64,000 nt of DNA from Halomonas saccharevitans (GCF_900116405.1 NZ_FPAQ01000010.1:28000-91999); one strand, 5' to 3'; shown: positions 34,879 to 47,293, counted from the first letter of the stretch. Made by a program: numbers and translations. Notes: generated from the letters alone by a model not told the origin.

Positions 34879-36129
34879 ATGATGCGCAAGGAACGACTGA
34901 TCGTCCCGGTGGTGGTGGGGCTGGCGCTTGCCTGGGCGCTGGCGCAGGCCATCGCCAGCCTGCTCTTCGAGCGTGAACTGGCCCGGGCCCTCGAGGATCT
35001 CGCCGCCCGGGGCGACCTGCTGGTCGAGCGCAGCGACGTCGAGCGGGGCTGGCTCGAATCCAGCGGTACCCTCCATCTGACGCCCCGTTTCGGCCGGGCC
35101 TGGCACCTGGCGCTGCCCTACGAGGCGCGTCACGGAGTGATCAATACCCGCATCGACGGCACCCTCAAGCCTTACGTCGGCGCCGACGGTCGTCGGCTGT
35201 TCGGCGATTTGCTGCCCTCCTCAGCGCCGCGCTGGCAGGCGCGCTACCATACCCTGGGGGCCACCCTGAGAGGGCGCCTGAAACTGGCGCCCTTCATCGT
35301 CAGCCAGCAGGAGCGCGCGCTCGAGTTTCGCGGCGGCGAGGTCACCTTCAGCGGGGTCTACGGGGACTGGCGGCTGCAGGCCGACCTCGCGCCCTGGCGG
35401 CTCAGCGATGGTTCGACCACGCTTGAGACCGGCCCGATCACCCTTGAGAGCCGCTACGCCTACACCGAGGACGCCTACCACTTCACCCAGCAGGACCTGC
35501 TCAAGGTGGCAGGGCTCGCCTGGCGCCAGCCGGACCTCGCGCTGGATGCCAGCGGGCTGGTGCTGCACAGCCGCACCACCCTCGACGAGGCGGAGCTGCG
35601 CATCCGGAGCGAACTGACCCTCGATCGCCTGATGGCGGCCGACGAGGTGTTGCTCAACGGCCGCCTCGCCGTGGAGCTGTCGCGGATCAACGCCGATGCG
35701 CTGCGCCGGGTGCTCGCCACGCTGCGCGACGAGGCGGCCCGTGGCGAGACCGACCGTGGGGGCAGGGCGCTGCTGGCGCGCCTGGAGCCCGACCTGCTCG
35801 GCCTGCTCGCGGATTCGCCGCGGCTGGACCTCCATGCCGTCGACCTCGACAGCCCGATGCTGGGGCTGGATGCACGCGGCGACGGCGCCCTGTTCTTCGA
35901 CGCCGAGGCGCTTGAAGCGCTGGACCCGACCGCGCTGGACGAGCCCGAGGAGCAGGCCCGCTGGCGCGAGCGGCTCTACGGCGACGCGACCTGGGACCAG
36001 GTGCCCCCGGTGGTGGCGCTGTGGCTCGGCCTGCCGCTCGCCACCGACGACCTGGCGATCGACGTGGTGCGCGGGCGGGTCAGGATCAACGGCCGGCCGC
36101 TGTCGCCGATCCTCGAACGGCGTCAATGA
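34879..36129 (+). CDS. DUF945 (YdgA-like) periplasmic-facing protein
   Basis: A 416-residue protein with one N-terminal membrane anchor (IVPVVVGLALAWALAQAIASLLF) and a large beta-rich domain. ELARALEDLAARGDLLVERSDVERGWLESSG is the DUF945 signature region (shown here only as its parts: LVERSDVERGWLES). Its function is unknown; E. coli YdgA affects envelope and motility. It sits between pgpA and lon, and its last codons overlap the candidate heat-shock promoter of lon. Confidence 0.85.
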   Translation: MMRKERLIVPVVVGLALAWALAQAIASLLFERELARALEDLAARGDLLVERSDVERGWLESSGTLHLTPRFGRAWHLALPYEARHGVINTRIDGTLKPYVGADGRRLFGDLLPSSAPRWQARYHTLGATLRGRLKLAPFIVSQQERALEFRGGEVTFSGVYGDWRLQADLAPWRLSDGSTTLETGPITLESRYAYTEDAYHFTQQDLLKVAGLAWRQPDLALDASGLVLHSRTTLDEAELRIRSELTLDRLMAADEVLLNGRLAVELSRINADALRRVLATLRDEAARGETDRGGRALLARLEPDLLGLLADSPRLDLHAVDLDSPMLGLDARGDGALFFDAEALEALDPTALDEPEEQARWRERLYGDATWDQVPPVVALWLGLPLATDDLAIDVVRGRVRINGRPLSPILERRQ

Positions 36130-36157
36130 CTTGAAGTCGGGCTTCGCTGCCCGCATC
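36130..36157 (+). promoter_or_regulatory. Candidate sigma32 (heat-shock) promoter of lon
   Basis: CTTGAA (36130-36135), 14-base spacer, CCCGCATC (36150-36157) resembles CTTGAA-N13-15-CCCCATNT. The same stretch can fold as GACTTGA ... TCAAGTC with an inner CGGGC/GCCCG stem. It starts on the base after the upstream stop codon. Confidence 0.45.
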
Positions 36158-36206
36158 CCTCAAGTCAGCCCCGGGAAGCTTCCCGACGATTCAGGACGAG
36201 GACCGC

Positions 36207-38639
<2,433 letters not shown>

Positions 38640-38665
38640 GGCCGACCCCGTCTCGAGCCTCCCGC

Positions 38666-38711
38666 ACGCACCCGCCGATGGCATAATGGCGGGTGCGTCG
38701 TTTGGTTTTGC
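38666..38711 (+). terminator. Terminator of lon, with a promoter-like loop
   Basis: ACGCACCCGCC / GGCGGGTGCGT, an 11-bp perfect stem, followed by CGTTTGGTTTT. The loop GATGGCATAAT carries CATAAT, which could be the -10 box of the downstream thiBPQ transcript. Confidence 0.7.
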
Positions 38712-38741
38712 AAAAAAGTGTGCGAACAACAAGGAACGCCC

Positions 38742-39749
38742 ATGCCCTCCAAGGTTCATGCCGCCGGCGCCTCGCTCGCGGCGCTGCTGGCCGCCGGCTC
38801 GCTCCAGGCCGACGAGACCCTGACCGTCTACACCTACGACTCCTTCGTCTCCGAGTGGGGCCCCGGCCCCGGCATCGAGGAGGCCTTCGAGGCGCGCTGC
38901 GGCGACTGTGACCTGGAGTTCGTGGCCCTGCCCGGCGGCGTCGACATCCTCCAGCGCCTGCGCCTGGAGGGGGAGGGCAGCCGGGCGGATCTGGTGCTGG
39001 GCCTGGACATGAACCTGATGGCCGAGGCGCGGGCGCTGGACCTGCTGGCGCCCCACGGGGCCGACCTGGCGCCGCTCGACTTGCCCATCGACTGGACCGA
39101 CGAGACCTTCCTGCCCTACGACTGGGGGCACTTTGCCTTCGTCTACGACACCGAACAGCTCGAGACGCCGCCGGGCAGCTTCGCCGAGCTGCTCGAGGCA
39201 CCCGACGACGTCAAGGTGATCCTCCAGGACCCGCGCACCAGCGTTACCGGCCAGGGGCTGATGCTGTGGATCAAGAAGCTCTACGGCGATCGGGCGCCCG
39301 AGGTCTGGGCCCGGCTCAACGAGCGGGTGCTGGCCGTCACCAACGGCTGGAGCCAGGCCTACTTCTCGCTGTTCATGAACGGCGAGGCGCCCATGGTGCT
39401 GTCGTATGCCACCTCGCCGGCCTACCACATGGCGGTGGAGGAGACCGACCGCTACCAGGCCGCCGAATTCGAGGAGGGCCACTACCTGCAGGTCGAGACC
39501 GCGGCGATGCTGCGCACCACCGAGCAGCCCGAGCTGGCCCGGGACTTTCTGGCCTTCATCCTGAAACCGGACTTCCAGCGCCACATTCCGCTGGGCAACG
39601 TCATGAACCCGGCCATCGACCTGGGTGACGAGCGGCCCGAGGTCTTCGACCGGCTGATCGAGCCCGAGAGCCTCACCTTCACGCCCGAGGAGGTCCGCGC
39701 GCATCGTCGCGAGTGGATCCGCGAGTGGCTCAACGCCAGCGTCCGGTGA
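38742..39749 (+). CDS. thiB: Thiamine ABC transporter substrate-binding protein
   Basis: A 335-residue periplasmic binding protein for thiamine and its phosphates. Signal peptide (SLAALLAAGSLQA), then LTVYTYDSFVSEWGPGP, LPGGVDILQRLRLEG, LGLDMNLM, LPYDWGHFAFVYD, KVILQDPRTSVTGQGLMLW. These are close to E. coli ThiB. ATG at 38742 is the start giving the signal peptide. No TPP riboswitch is recognisable in the short leader. Confidence 0.95.
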   Translation: MPSKVHAAGASLAALLAAGSLQADETLTVYTYDSFVSEWGPGPGIEEAFEARCGDCDLEFVALPGGVDILQRLRLEGEGSRADLVLGLDMNLMAEARALDLLAPHGADLAPLDLPIDWTDETFLPYDWGHFAFVYDTEQLETPPGSFAELLEAPDDVKVILQDPRTSVTGQGLMLWIKKLYGDRAPEVWARLNERVLAVTNGWSQAYFSLFMNGEAPMVLSYATSPAYHMAVEETDRYQAAEFEEGHYLQVETAAMLRTTEQPELARDFLAFILKPDFQRHIPLGNVMNPAIDLGDERPEVFDRLIEPESLTFTPEEVRAHRREWIREWLNASVR

Positions 39750-41428
39750 GCGGCGCGACTACCTCTCTGCGCTGGGCCAGCCGTTCGCGCTGGCCGCCGG
39801 GCCTCGGCCTCGCCGCCCTGACGGCGGTGGCGGGGCTGGGGCTCGGCAGCCTCGGCGCGCTCTTGTGGCAGGCCCGTGGCATGCAACCGGCGGCCCTGTG
39901 GCAGGAGCCCTGGCTCGCCGCGGTGCTGCGCTTCACCCTCTGGCAGGCGACCCTCTCGACGCTGCTCGCCGTTGGACTCGCCGTGCCGGTGGCGCTGGCC
40001 CTGGCGCGGCGCCCGCGCTTCCCGGGGCGCGGCCTGCTGCTGCGGGCCATGGAGCTCTCGTTGGTGCTGCCCACGCTGATCGGCCTGTTCGGCCTGGTGG
40101 CGGTGCACGGCCGGCGCGGCTGGGCGGCGCCGCTCTGGGAGGGGCTCGTCGGGTCGGAGTCGGGTTACCTCTACGGCCTCTCGGGCATCGTGCTGGCCCA
40201 TGTCTTCTATAACCTGCCGCTCGCGGCCCGGCTTATGCTGCAGGCGCTGGAGACGGCGCCCGCGGCGCACTGGCGGCTCGCCTCACAGCTGGGCCTGACC
40301 CGCACGGCGCTCTGGCGAACCCTGGAGTGGCCGCGCCTCGCGCCCTTGCTGCCGCGGCTCGCGGCGCTGGTGTTCACGCTCTGCTTCACCAGTTTCGCCA
40401 TCGTCATGACGCTCGGCGGCGGCCCGCGCTCCTCGACCCTGGAAGTGGCGCTCTATCAGGCGCTGAAGTTCGATCACGACCTGGCGCTGGCGGCCCTGCT
40501 GGCCCTGACCCAGCTGACCATCTGCCTCTCGCTGTGGCTGCTGGCGCTCTCCCGGGGCGGGACGCCCTCGCTGGTGGTGGGCAGTGTCTCGCTGCCGACC
40601 GGTGGGCGCTGGCGGCGCCGCGATGCCCTGGGGGTGTCGCGCGTCACCGATGCCTTCTGGCTCACCGCGCTGGCGGCACTGCTGCTGCCGCCCCTCGTCG
40701 CCGTGGTGCTGGCGGGCCTGGCCGGGCTGCCGGAACTGCCTCGCCAGGCGAGCCTGTGGGCCGCGGCGGCGCGCAGCCTGATCATGGCTCTCGGTGCGGC
40801 GGCCGGGGCGCTGACTCTCGCGCTGTCTTTGCTCACGGGCAGTCGCTGGCTCAAGGCCCGGCGGCACGGCGTGGCGGCGCTCGCGATGGAGGGCGGCGGC
40901 CAGCTGATTCTGGTGATCCCCGCCCTGGTGCTTGGCACCGGGCTCTTCCTGCTGCTGCGCCCGACGCTCGGCAGCGGCTGGCAGGGCTATGGCCTGGTGG
41001 TGCTGGTCAACGCCTTCATGGCGCTGCCCTTCGCCATGCAGGTGGTACGCGGGGCGCTGCCCGGACTATCCGCCCCCGAGGAGCGCCTGGCCGACCAGTT
41101 CGGCATCCGCGGGCGGGTCCGGCTGCGCTGGCTGGTCTGGCCGCGACTGCGTCGTCCCCTGGCGCTGGCGCTGGCCTACGCCATGACCCTGTCGCTCGGC
41201 GACTTCAGCGTGATCGCCCTGTTCGGCAGCCCCTCGGCGCCGACCCTGCCGATGCTGCTCTACCAGCAGCTCGGCGGCTACCGCTGGCAGGGCGCCGCCG
41301 CCACGGCGCTGCTGCTGCTGTCGCTGGTGGTGCTGGTATTCGTGCTGCTGGGGCTTTTGACCCGCCGCCCGCCCCGCTATCCCTGGAACCGTTTCGTCCG
41401 CGAGGAGCGTCATGCTCGAGTGCCGTGA
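39746..41428 (+). CDS. thiP: Thiamine ABC transporter permease (fused two-domain)
   Basis: A 560-residue inner-membrane protein with two BPD-type permease halves (about residues 50-260 and 320-550), each with an EAA-like loop (second half: ADQFGIRGRVRLRWLVWP). The start is taken as GTG at 39746, overlapping the thiB stop (GTGA); ATG-initiated versions would lie inside thiB. It overlaps thiQ by 17 bases. Confidence 0.93.
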   Translation: MSGATTSLRWASRSRWPPGLGLAALTAVAGLGLGSLGALLWQARGMQPAALWQEPWLAAVLRFTLWQATLSTLLAVGLAVPVALALARRPRFPGRGLLLRAMELSLVLPTLIGLFGLVAVHGRRGWAAPLWEGLVGSESGYLYGLSGIVLAHVFYNLPLAARLMLQALETAPAAHWRLASQLGLTRTALWRTLEWPRLAPLLPRLAALVFTLCFTSFAIVMTLGGGPRSSTLEVALYQALKFDHDLALAALLALTQLTICLSLWLLALSRGGTPSLVVGSVSLPTGGRWRRRDALGVSRVTDAFWLTALAALLLPPLVAVVLAGLAGLPELPRQASLWAAAARSLIMALGAAAGALTLALSLLTGSRWLKARRHGVAALAMEGGGQLILVIPALVLGTGLFLLLRPTLGSGWQGYGLVVLVNAFMALPFAMQVVRGALPGLSAPEERLADQFGIRGRVRLRWLVWPRLRRPLALALAYAMTLSLGDFSVIALFGSPSAPTLPMLLYQQLGGYRWQGAAATALLLLSLVVLVFVLLGLLTRRPPRYPWNRFVREERHARVP

Positions 41429-42065
41429 CCTGATCTTCCACTACGATCGCGCTGAGCCCGGCGAGACCCCGGACTTCTGCTTCGGCTTTAAGCTCGCCCC
41501 CGGCGAGTGCCTGTCGGTGGCGGGGCCGTCGGGCGCTGGCAAGAGCACCCTGCTGGGGCTGCTGGCGGGCTTTCTCGAGCCGGCCGGCGGCAGCCTCACC
41601 TGGCAGGGCCAGGACCTGCTGGCGCGCCCGCCCTGGGAGCGCGGCATCACCACCGTCTTCCAGGAGCACAACCTCTTCGATCAGCTGCCGGTGTGGCTCA
41701 ACGTGGGTCTGGGGCTGGCGCCGGACATGCGCCTCACCAGCGAGCATCAGGCCCGTGTCCGCGAGGGACTCGCCGAGGTGGGGCTCGCGGGGCTGCACGA
41801 TCGCCTGCCGGCGGAGCTCTCCGGCGGCCAGCGCCAGCGCGTGGCGCTGCTGAGGGCGCTGCTGCGCGGATCAAGGATCCTGCTGCTCGACGAGCCCTTC
41901 TCGGGGCTCGACGAGGCGACCCGCGCGAGTCTCTGGGACCTGGTGCGCCGCCAGAAGGCGGCGGGCGCCGCGGTGCTGCTGGTCAGCCACGATCGCGACG
42001 ACATCGAGGCGCTGGCCGACCGTCGCGCCCGGCTCGAGGGCGGCCGGCTCTTAGGCGGCGCCTAA
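41412..42065 (+). CDS. thiQ: Thiamine ABC transporter ATPase
   Basis: A 217-residue ATPase: [12 protein letters not shown], Walker [31 protein letters not shown] (characteristic of ThiQ), [32 protein letters not shown]. It completes thiBPQ. Confidence 0.94.
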   Translation: MLECRDLIFHYDRAEPGETPDFCFGFKLAPGECLSVAGPSGAGKSTLLGLLAGFLEPAGGSLTWQGQDLLARPPWERGITTVFQEHNLFDQLPVWLNVGLGLAPDMRLTSEHQARVREGLAEVGLAGLHDRLPAELSGGQRQRVALLRALLRGSRILLLDEPFSGLDEATRASLWDLVRRQKAAGAAVLLVSHDRDDIEALADRRARLEGGRLLGGA

Positions 42066-42069
42066 CGGG

Positions 42070-42160
42070 CCCGGAGCGCTGGCCTGAGCGCCGGGCGCGT
42101 GACAGAATCTTTTTTTCCTGGACACGAGAACCGCCCCGGACTCCTCGCGCGAGCGAGGAG
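42070..42160 (+). other. Structured leader between thiQ and ilvD
   Basis: Two hairpins: CCCGGAGCGCT / AGCGCCGGG (42070-42095, one bulge) followed after 14 bases by seven T (42110-42116), and CTCCTCGC-GCGA-GCGAGGAG (42141-42160), an 8-bp stem closed by a GNRA tetraloop, 40 bases before the ilvD start. The first may terminate thiBPQ; the second may shape the ilvD leader. No leader peptide rich in branched-chain residues was found. Confidence 0.35.
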
Positions 42161-42199
42161 GCGAGGGTGGCATGCATGAAGATAAGAGAAGAGGACACC

Positions 42200-44044
42200 A
42201 TGCCCGAATATCGCTCCCGCACCACCACTGCCGGTCGTAACATGGCCGGTGCTCGCGCCCTGTGGCGTGCCACCGGCATGAAGGACGAGGACTTCCATAA
42301 GCCGATCATCGCCGTGGCCAACTCCTTCACCCAGTTCGTGCCCGGCCACGTGCACCTGAAGGACATGGGCCAGCTGGTGGCCCGGGAGATCGAGAAGGCC
42401 GGCGGGGTGGCCAAGGAGTTCAACACCATCGCCGTGGACGACGGCATCGCCATGGGCCATGACGGCATGCTCTATTCGCTGCCGAGCCGCGACCTGATCG
42501 CCGATAGCGTCGAGTACATGGTCAATGCCCACTGCGCCGATGCGCTGGTGTGCATCTCCAACTGCGACAAGATCACTCCCGGGATGCTGATGGCCGCGAT
42601 GCGCCTCAACGTGCCGGTGATCTTCGTCTCCGGCGGGCCCATGGAGGCGGGCAAGACCAAGCTGCTGGATCACGGCCTGGATCTGGTCGATGCCATGGTC
42701 ATGGCCGCCGACGACAGCGTCGACGAGGCGACCCTCAACGAGGTCGAGCGCAGCGCCTGCCCGACCTGCGGCAGCTGCTCGGGCATGTTCACCGCCAACT
42801 CCATGAACTGCCTGATGGAGGCGCTGGGCCTGGCGCTGCCCGGCAACGGCACGGTGCTGGCCACCCATGCCGATCGCCGCCGGCTGTTCGAGAACGCCGG
42901 CCACCGTATCGTCGAGCTGGCCAAGCGCGTCTACGAGGGTGACGAGGCGCACCTGCTGCCTCGCGCCATCGGCTCCAAGGCGGCGTTTCGCAATGCCATG
43001 ACCCTGGATATCGCCATGGGCGGCTCCACCAACACCATCCTGCACCTGCTGGCCGCGGCCCAGGAGGCCGAAGTCGACTTCACCATGACCGACATCGATC
43101 GGTTGTCCCGCGAAGTCCCGCAGCTGTGCAAGGTCGCGCCCAACACCCAGAAGTACCATATCGAGGACGTGCACCGAGCCGGCGGCATCATGGCGATCCT
43201 CGGCGAGCTCGACCACGCCGGGGTGCTCGATACCCGGGTGCCCACCGTCTACGGCGACAGCCTGGCCGCGGCGCTCGAGGAGTGGGACATCATGCGCTCG
43301 CCGAGCCCCGAGGTGGTGGAGTTCTTCCGCGCCGGCCCCGGCGGCATTCCCACCCAGACCGCCTTTTCCCAGAGCGCGCGCTGGCCGAGCCTAGATGGCG
43401 ATCGCGCCACCGGCTGCATCCGCGATCTCGAGCACGCCTTCTCCCTGCAGGGCGGCCTCGCCGTGCTCAAGGGCAACATCGCCGTCGACGGCTGCGTGGT
43501 GAAGACCGCCGGCGTCGATGATTCGATCCTGGTCTTCGAGGGGCGCGCCCACGTGGTGGAGTCCCAGGACCAGGCGGTCGAGCATATCCTCGCCGACAAG
43601 GTCAGCGAGGGCGACGTGGTGGTGATCCGCTACGAGGGTCCCAAGGGCGGCCCGGGCATGCAGGAGATGCTCTATCCGACCAGCTACCTGAAGTCCAAGG
43701 GGCTCGGGAAGGCGTGCGCGCTGCTCACCGACGGGCGCTTCTCCGGCGGCACCTCGGGGCTCTCCATCGGCCACGTCTCGCCGGAGGCGGCCGCGGGCGG
43801 CGCCATCGGGCTGGTCGAGAGTGGCGATCGCATCCGCATCGATATCCCCAACCGCACCATCGACGTGCTCCTGGACGACGCCACCCTGGCGTCACGCCGG
43901 GCGGCCGAGGAGGCGCGAGGCATCGAGGCCTGGAAGCCGAGCCTCGAGCGACCCCGTCGCGTGTCGGCCGCCCTCAAGGCCTATGCGCTGCTGGCGACCT
44001 CCGCCGACAAGGGGGCGGTGCGCGATCTGACGAAGCTGGACTAA
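42200..44044 (+). CDS. ilvD: Dihydroxy-acid dehydratase
   Basis: A 614-residue Fe-S enzyme making the 2-oxo acids for isoleucine and valine synthesis. Fe-S cysteines occur in [13 protein letters not shown] and [38 protein letters not shown] is the C-terminal signature. ATG at 42200 ([10 protein letters not shown]) is the standard start. No other ilv gene is adjacent. A 14-bp tandem repeat begins at its stop codon. Confidence 0.98.
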   Translation: MPEYRSRTTTAGRNMAGARALWRATGMKDEDFHKPIIAVANSFTQFVPGHVHLKDMGQLVAREIEKAGGVAKEFNTIAVDDGIAMGHDGMLYSLPSRDLIADSVEYMVNAHCADALVCISNCDKITPGMLMAAMRLNVPVIFVSGGPMEAGKTKLLDHGLDLVDAMVMAADDSVDEATLNEVERSACPTCGSCSGMFTANSMNCLMEALGLALPGNGTVLATHADRRRLFENAGHRIVELAKRVYEGDEAHLLPRAIGSKAAFRNAMTLDIAMGGSTNTILHLLAAAQEAEVDFTMTDIDRLSREVPQLCKVAPNTQKYHIEDVHRAGGIMAILGELDHAGVLDTRVPTVYGDSLAAALEEWDIMRSPSPEVVEFFRAGPGGIPTQTAFSQSARWPSLDGDRATGCIRDLEHAFSLQGGLAVLKGNIAVDGCVVKTAGVDDSILVFEGRAHVVESQDQAVEHILADKVSEGDVVVIRYEGPKGGPGMQEMLYPTSYLKSKGLGKACALLTDGRFSGGTSGLSIGHVSPEAAAGGAIGLVESGDRIRIDIPNRTIDVLLDDATLASRRAAEEARGIEAWKPSLERPRRVSAALKAYALLATSADKGAVRDLTKLD

Positions 44045-44082
44045 GCTGGAAGTACTAAGCTGGAAGGACTGGGCTGGAATCA
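44041..44082 (+). repeat. 14-bp tandem repeat at the ilvD stop
   Basis: CTAAGCTGGAAGTA, CTAAGCTGGAAGGA and CTGGGCTGGAATCA follow one another at 44041-44054, 44055-44068 and 44069-44082. A related GAAGCTGGA ends the ilvD coding sequence just before, so the repeat probably grew by slippage from the gene's last codons and duplicated the stop region. Confidence 0.75.
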
Positions 44083-44147
44083 GCCTAGCCCGCATGCGCA
44101 CCCCGGCCGGCGCTGGGGCCCGTGTCATCAGCAGGGAAGCCAGCACC

Positions 44148-45254
44148 ATGAAGACACAGACGGTAAGCGTTGGTCTGGTGGGTTACGGCACGGCCGGACG
44201 CACCTTCCATGCGCCGCTCATCCAGGCGGCGCCGGGGCTGGAGCTCGCAAGCGTGGTCAGCACGCATCCCGAGCGGGTCCAGGCCGATCATCCGGCGGTC
44301 GAGGTGCTACCCAAGCTCGCCCAGCTGCTGGCGCGCCGCGACATCGACCTGGTGGTGATCGCCACCCCCAACGAGACCCACTTCCCGCTGGCCAAGGCCG
44401 CCCTCAACGCCGGCAAGCACGTGGTGATCGACCAGCCCTTCTGCGTCACCGCCTCCGAGGCGCGCCTGCTCAAGGCGCAGGCCGACGGGGCGAATCGCCT
44501 GCTCAGCGTCTTCCACAATCGCCGCTGGGACAGCGACTTCCTGACCCTCAAGGCGCTGATCGACGAGGGCACCCTGGGGCGGGTGGTGGCCCTGGAGTCG
44601 CGCTTCGATCGCTTCCGTCCCCGGGTCACCGACCGCTGGCGTGATCGCCACAAGCCCGGCAGCGGCATCTGGTACGATCTGGGGCCGCACCTGCTCGATC
44701 AGGTCCATGAGCTCTTCGGCATGCCCAGGGCGATCCTGCTGGAGCTCGCCACCGCCCGCGAGGGAGCCGAGGTCGACGACGACTTCCTGGCACTGCTGGA
44801 GTACGACCACCTGCGGGTGACCCTGCAGGCCAGCTCCCTGGTGGCCGATCCGACGCCGCGCTTCCGGGTGCATGGCACCCGCGGCAGCTTCGTGAAGTAC
44901 GGCCTGGACCCTCAGGAGGGGTGGCTCAAGGCGGGGCAGTCGCCGACACCGGGTTGGGGCGTGGATCCCTCGCCCGGCACCCTCACCCTGGACGAGGCGC
45001 CAGGGGAGGGCGGTGGCAATCGCGAGACGGTCACCCTGGCGAGCCGCGAGGCGCCGGCCGTGCCGGGCGACTACGGCACCTACTACGCCGGTATCGTCCG
45101 CGCGCTGCTCGAGGGAGCGCCGCCGCCGGTGACCGGAGAATCGGCCCTGGAGGTGATGACCCTGCTGGAGACCGGGCTAGACAGCTATCGACAGGGCCGC
45201 TGGGTGAAGCTCAAGGAGAGCGGCAGCAAGCTGCGCCGGCTGCACAGCCGCTAG
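44148..45254 (+). CDS. Gfo/Idh/MocA-family oxidoreductase
   Basis: A 368-residue NAD(P)-dependent oxidoreductase. Rossmann motif GLVGYGTAGRTFHAPL at the N-terminus, ATPNETHFPLAKAALNAGKHV, DQPFCVTASEARLL (family EKP motif changed to DQP), WYDLGPHLLDQVHELFG. This is the YdgJ/YhhX-like subgroup of sugar or inositol oxidoreductases; in those the first motif residue is usually Glu, so the Glu-to-Asp change is notable. Substrate unknown. It lies alone between ilvD and the convergent nudE. Confidence 0.9.
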   Translation: MKTQTVSVGLVGYGTAGRTFHAPLIQAAPGLELASVVSTHPERVQADHPAVEVLPKLAQLLARRDIDLVVIATPNETHFPLAKAALNAGKHVVIDQPFCVTASEARLLKAQADGANRLLSVFHNRRWDSDFLTLKALIDEGTLGRVVALESRFDRFRPRVTDRWRDRHKPGSGIWYDLGPHLLDQVHELFGMPRAILLELATAREGAEVDDDFLALLEYDHLRVTLQASSLVADPTPRFRVHGTRGSFVKYGLDPQEGWLKAGQSPTPGWGVDPSPGTLTLDEAPGEGGGNRETVTLASREAPAVPGDYGTYYAGIVRALLEGAPPPVTGESALEVMTLLETGLDSYRQGRWVKLKESGSKLRRLHSR

Positions 45255-45318
45255 CGGGGAAGGTCCGGAACCACCCGGTCGTTCCGGCCGGGCGGTCTTG
45301 CTCGAGGACCTTCCGGGC

Positions 45319-45924
45319 TCACCAGAGCCCGGTGTCGTCCGGGGCGTCGCTGCGCAGCTTGTCCCTGGCGATGTAGAGCGCCGCGATGGCGCGCGCCTCG
45401 TGGAAGTCCTCCCGCGCCAGCAGCCCCGAGAGCTCGTCGATGGCGTGGGTCTCGACGATCAGCGGCTCCGGCTCGTCGCCGGGCAGGCGCTTCGGATAGA
45501 GGTCGGTGGCCAGCAGCACCTGCATGCGATGGCGCATGTAGTTGGGCGCCAGCGACAGCTCGATCAGCGGCTCGATGCGATGGGCGCCGAAGCCGCACTC
45601 CTCCATCAGCTCGCGGTTGGCCGCGGTGACGAGATCCTCGCCGGGGTCGACCAGCCCCTTTGGCAGGGTCAGCACATAGTCCTCGAAGCCGGCGGCGTAT
45701 TCGCGAATCAGCAGCACGTGCTCCGGGTCCGGCATGGCCACGATCATCACGGCGCCGACGCCCTGGCCGGTCCCGATCAGCCGCTCGAAGGTGCGCTCGG
45801 CGCCGTTGGCGAAGCGCAGGTCCAGCTCCTCCACGTGGAACAGGCGACTGCGCGCCACGCTGCGCCGGTCGAGGATCTGCGGCCGGGTGGGCCAGGGCCG
45901 GGAGGTATCGTGCGGGTCTGACAT
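45319..45924 (-). CDS. nudE: ADP compounds hydrolase NudE
   Basis: A 201-residue Nudix hydrolase acting on ADP-ribose, NADH and Ap3A. The Nudix box GLVDPGEDLVTAANRELMEECG is present (quoted here in parts: GLVDPGEDLV and RELMEECG), and LPKG, EYAAGFEDYVLTLPKG, ELSLAPNYMRHRM match NudE. It is divergent from the nucleotidase gene, as in E. coli, where igaA lies between; here igaA is absent. Confidence 0.93.
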   Translation of the reverse strand: MSDPHDTSRPWPTRPQILDRRSVARSRLFHVEELDLRFANGAERTFERLIGTGQGVGAVMIVAMPDPEHVLLIREYAAGFEDYVLTLPKGLVDPGEDLVTAANRELMEECGFGAHRIEPLIELSLAPNYMRHRMQVLLATDLYPKRLPGDEPEPLIVETHAIDELSGLLAREDFHEARAIAALYIARDKLRSDAPDDTGLW

Positions 45925-46072
45925 GGCAAGACTCCGTGTGGCGGGAGCGTGTGGCAGCGGCGATGACGCGCGATATCCAAGGCCCGAGGGCTGGGAGGTC
46001 GATATGCGTCATGCCTGGCGATTCGATACAATACTACGTCTCAACCGCCCCCGACTCACTCCCGGAGTAGCG

Positions 46073-46792
46073 ATGATCGACTGGCGCGCCATCGATACCG
46101 TCCTGTTGGACATGGACGGCACCCTGCTGGACCTGCACTTCGACAGCCACTTCTGGCTCGAGCACCTGCCGCGGCGCTACGTCGAGCTGCACCGCCTGGA
46201 CGAATCGACCCAGGAGGAGATTCGCGCGCGGATCATCCGTGAGCAGGGCACCCTCAACTGGTACAGCCTGGCCTACTGGAGCCGCGAGCTGGGGGTCGAC
46301 GTGGTCGCCCTCAAGCGCGAGGTGCAGCACCTGATCGGCCTGCGCAGCGACGCCCTGGATTTCCTGCAGTGGTTGAAGGCGGCTCACCCCCGGGTCGTGC
46401 TGGCCACCAACGCCGACCGCGAGAGCCTGGCGCTCAAACTGCCGCTGACCGGGCTGGAAGAGTACCTCGACGCCATCGTCTCCTCGGCGGACCTGGGCGT
46501 TCCCAAGGAAGAGCAGGCCTTCTGGTTCGCCCTCCAGGAGCAGGAACCCTTCGATCCCGAGCGGACGCTGTTCATCGACGACAACGCCTCGGTGCTCGAG
46601 AGCGCCCGCGAGTTCGGCATCCGCCACCTGCTGGGCATCAAGCAGCCCGACAGCCGCCGGCCCGAGAAGGAGCTCGAGGAGTTCATCGCCCTGGATCGCT
46701 TCGCCAACCTGCTGCCCGAGGAGCGACCGCCCGTCTCGGGAGAGCGCCCTGACGCAGATCCTGAAGCAGGTCCTGGAGAGCGCCATGGATAG
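46073..46792 (+). CDS. yrfG: GMP/IMP 5'-nucleotidase YrfG-like HAD hydrolase
   Basis: A 239-residue HAD phosphatase. Motif I LLDMDGTLLDLHFD, then HFWLEHLPRRY, motif II VLATNADR, motif III VPKEEQAFW, motif IV LFIDDNASVLESAREFGI. E. coli YrfG dephosphorylates GMP and IMP. ATG at 46073. Its stop lies eight bases inside hslR, giving a coupled yrfG-hslR pair. Confidence 0.93.
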   Translation: MIDWRAIDTVLLDMDGTLLDLHFDSHFWLEHLPRRYVELHRLDESTQEEIRARIIREQGTLNWYSLAYWSRELGVDVVALKREVQHLIGLRSDALDFLQWLKAAHPRVVLATNADRESLALKLPLTGLEEYLDAIVSSADLGVPKEEQAFWFALQEQEPFDPERTLFIDDNASVLESAREFGIRHLLGIKQPDSRRPEKELEEFIALDRFANLLPEERPPVSGERPDADPEAGPGERHG

Positions 46793-47171
46793 CGTGCGGC
46801 TCGACAAGTGGCTCTGGGCGGCGCGCTTCTTCAAGACCCGGGCGCTTGCCAAGAAGGCCATCGAGGGCGGCAAGGTCCAGTACAACGGCGCCCGGGCCAA
46901 GACCAGCAAGGGCGTCGAGGTCGGCGCGCTGATCCGCGTCCCCCAGGGCTGGGACACCCTGGAGGTCGAGGTGGTGGATCTCTCCGGCCAGCGGCGCGGC
47001 GCCCCCGAGGCGCGCGCGCTCTACCGCGAGACCGCCGAGAGCGCCGCCCGTCGCGAGCGTGAAGCCGAGGCCCGACGCCTGACCAATCAGGCCATGCAGC
47101 ACCCGCTCAAGCGACCCGACAAGAAGCAGCGCCGCGAGATCAAGCGCTTCCAGGAACGCTCCGGCGAGTGA
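46785..47171 (+). CDS. hslR: Heat-shock protein 15, S4-domain RNA-binding protein
   Basis: A 128-residue protein with an S4 domain ([23 protein letters not shown], shown in part: [15 protein letters not shown]) and a basic tail. Hsp15 recycles free 50S subunits carrying nascent chains. It overlaps yrfG by eight bases and precedes hslO, the conserved order. Confidence 0.94.
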   Translation: MDSVRLDKWLWAARFFKTRALAKKAIEGGKVQYNGARAKTSKGVEVGALIRVPQGWDTLEVEVVDLSGQRRGAPEARALYRETAESAARREREAEARRLTNQAMQHPLKRPDKKQRREIKRFQERSGE

Positions 47172-47293
47172 GCCGCCGCGCCGGGGCCGGCGCTCGCCAT
47201 GACCGGAAGGCCCCGGTCTCGGCATTCCAGGCTCCGGCCACCCCGATTTGCACACGCCCGTCCTTGCTATTCATCTTTCAGGTGTCAGACGAC

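Noticed and set aside
38640..38741. Possible TPP riboswitch before thiBPQ
   Set aside because: The leader is only about 100 bases, most of it the lon terminator, and the thi-box CTGAGA element is absent.
42062..42199. Leader-peptide attenuator for ilvD
   Set aside because: Hairpins exist but there is no short reading frame rich in Ile, Val or Leu codons.
45255..45318. Bidirectional terminator between the oxidoreductase and nudE
   Set aside because: GAAGGTCC / GGACCTTC can pair and an imperfect inner stem exists, but no T-run lies on either side, so the support is too weak to list.
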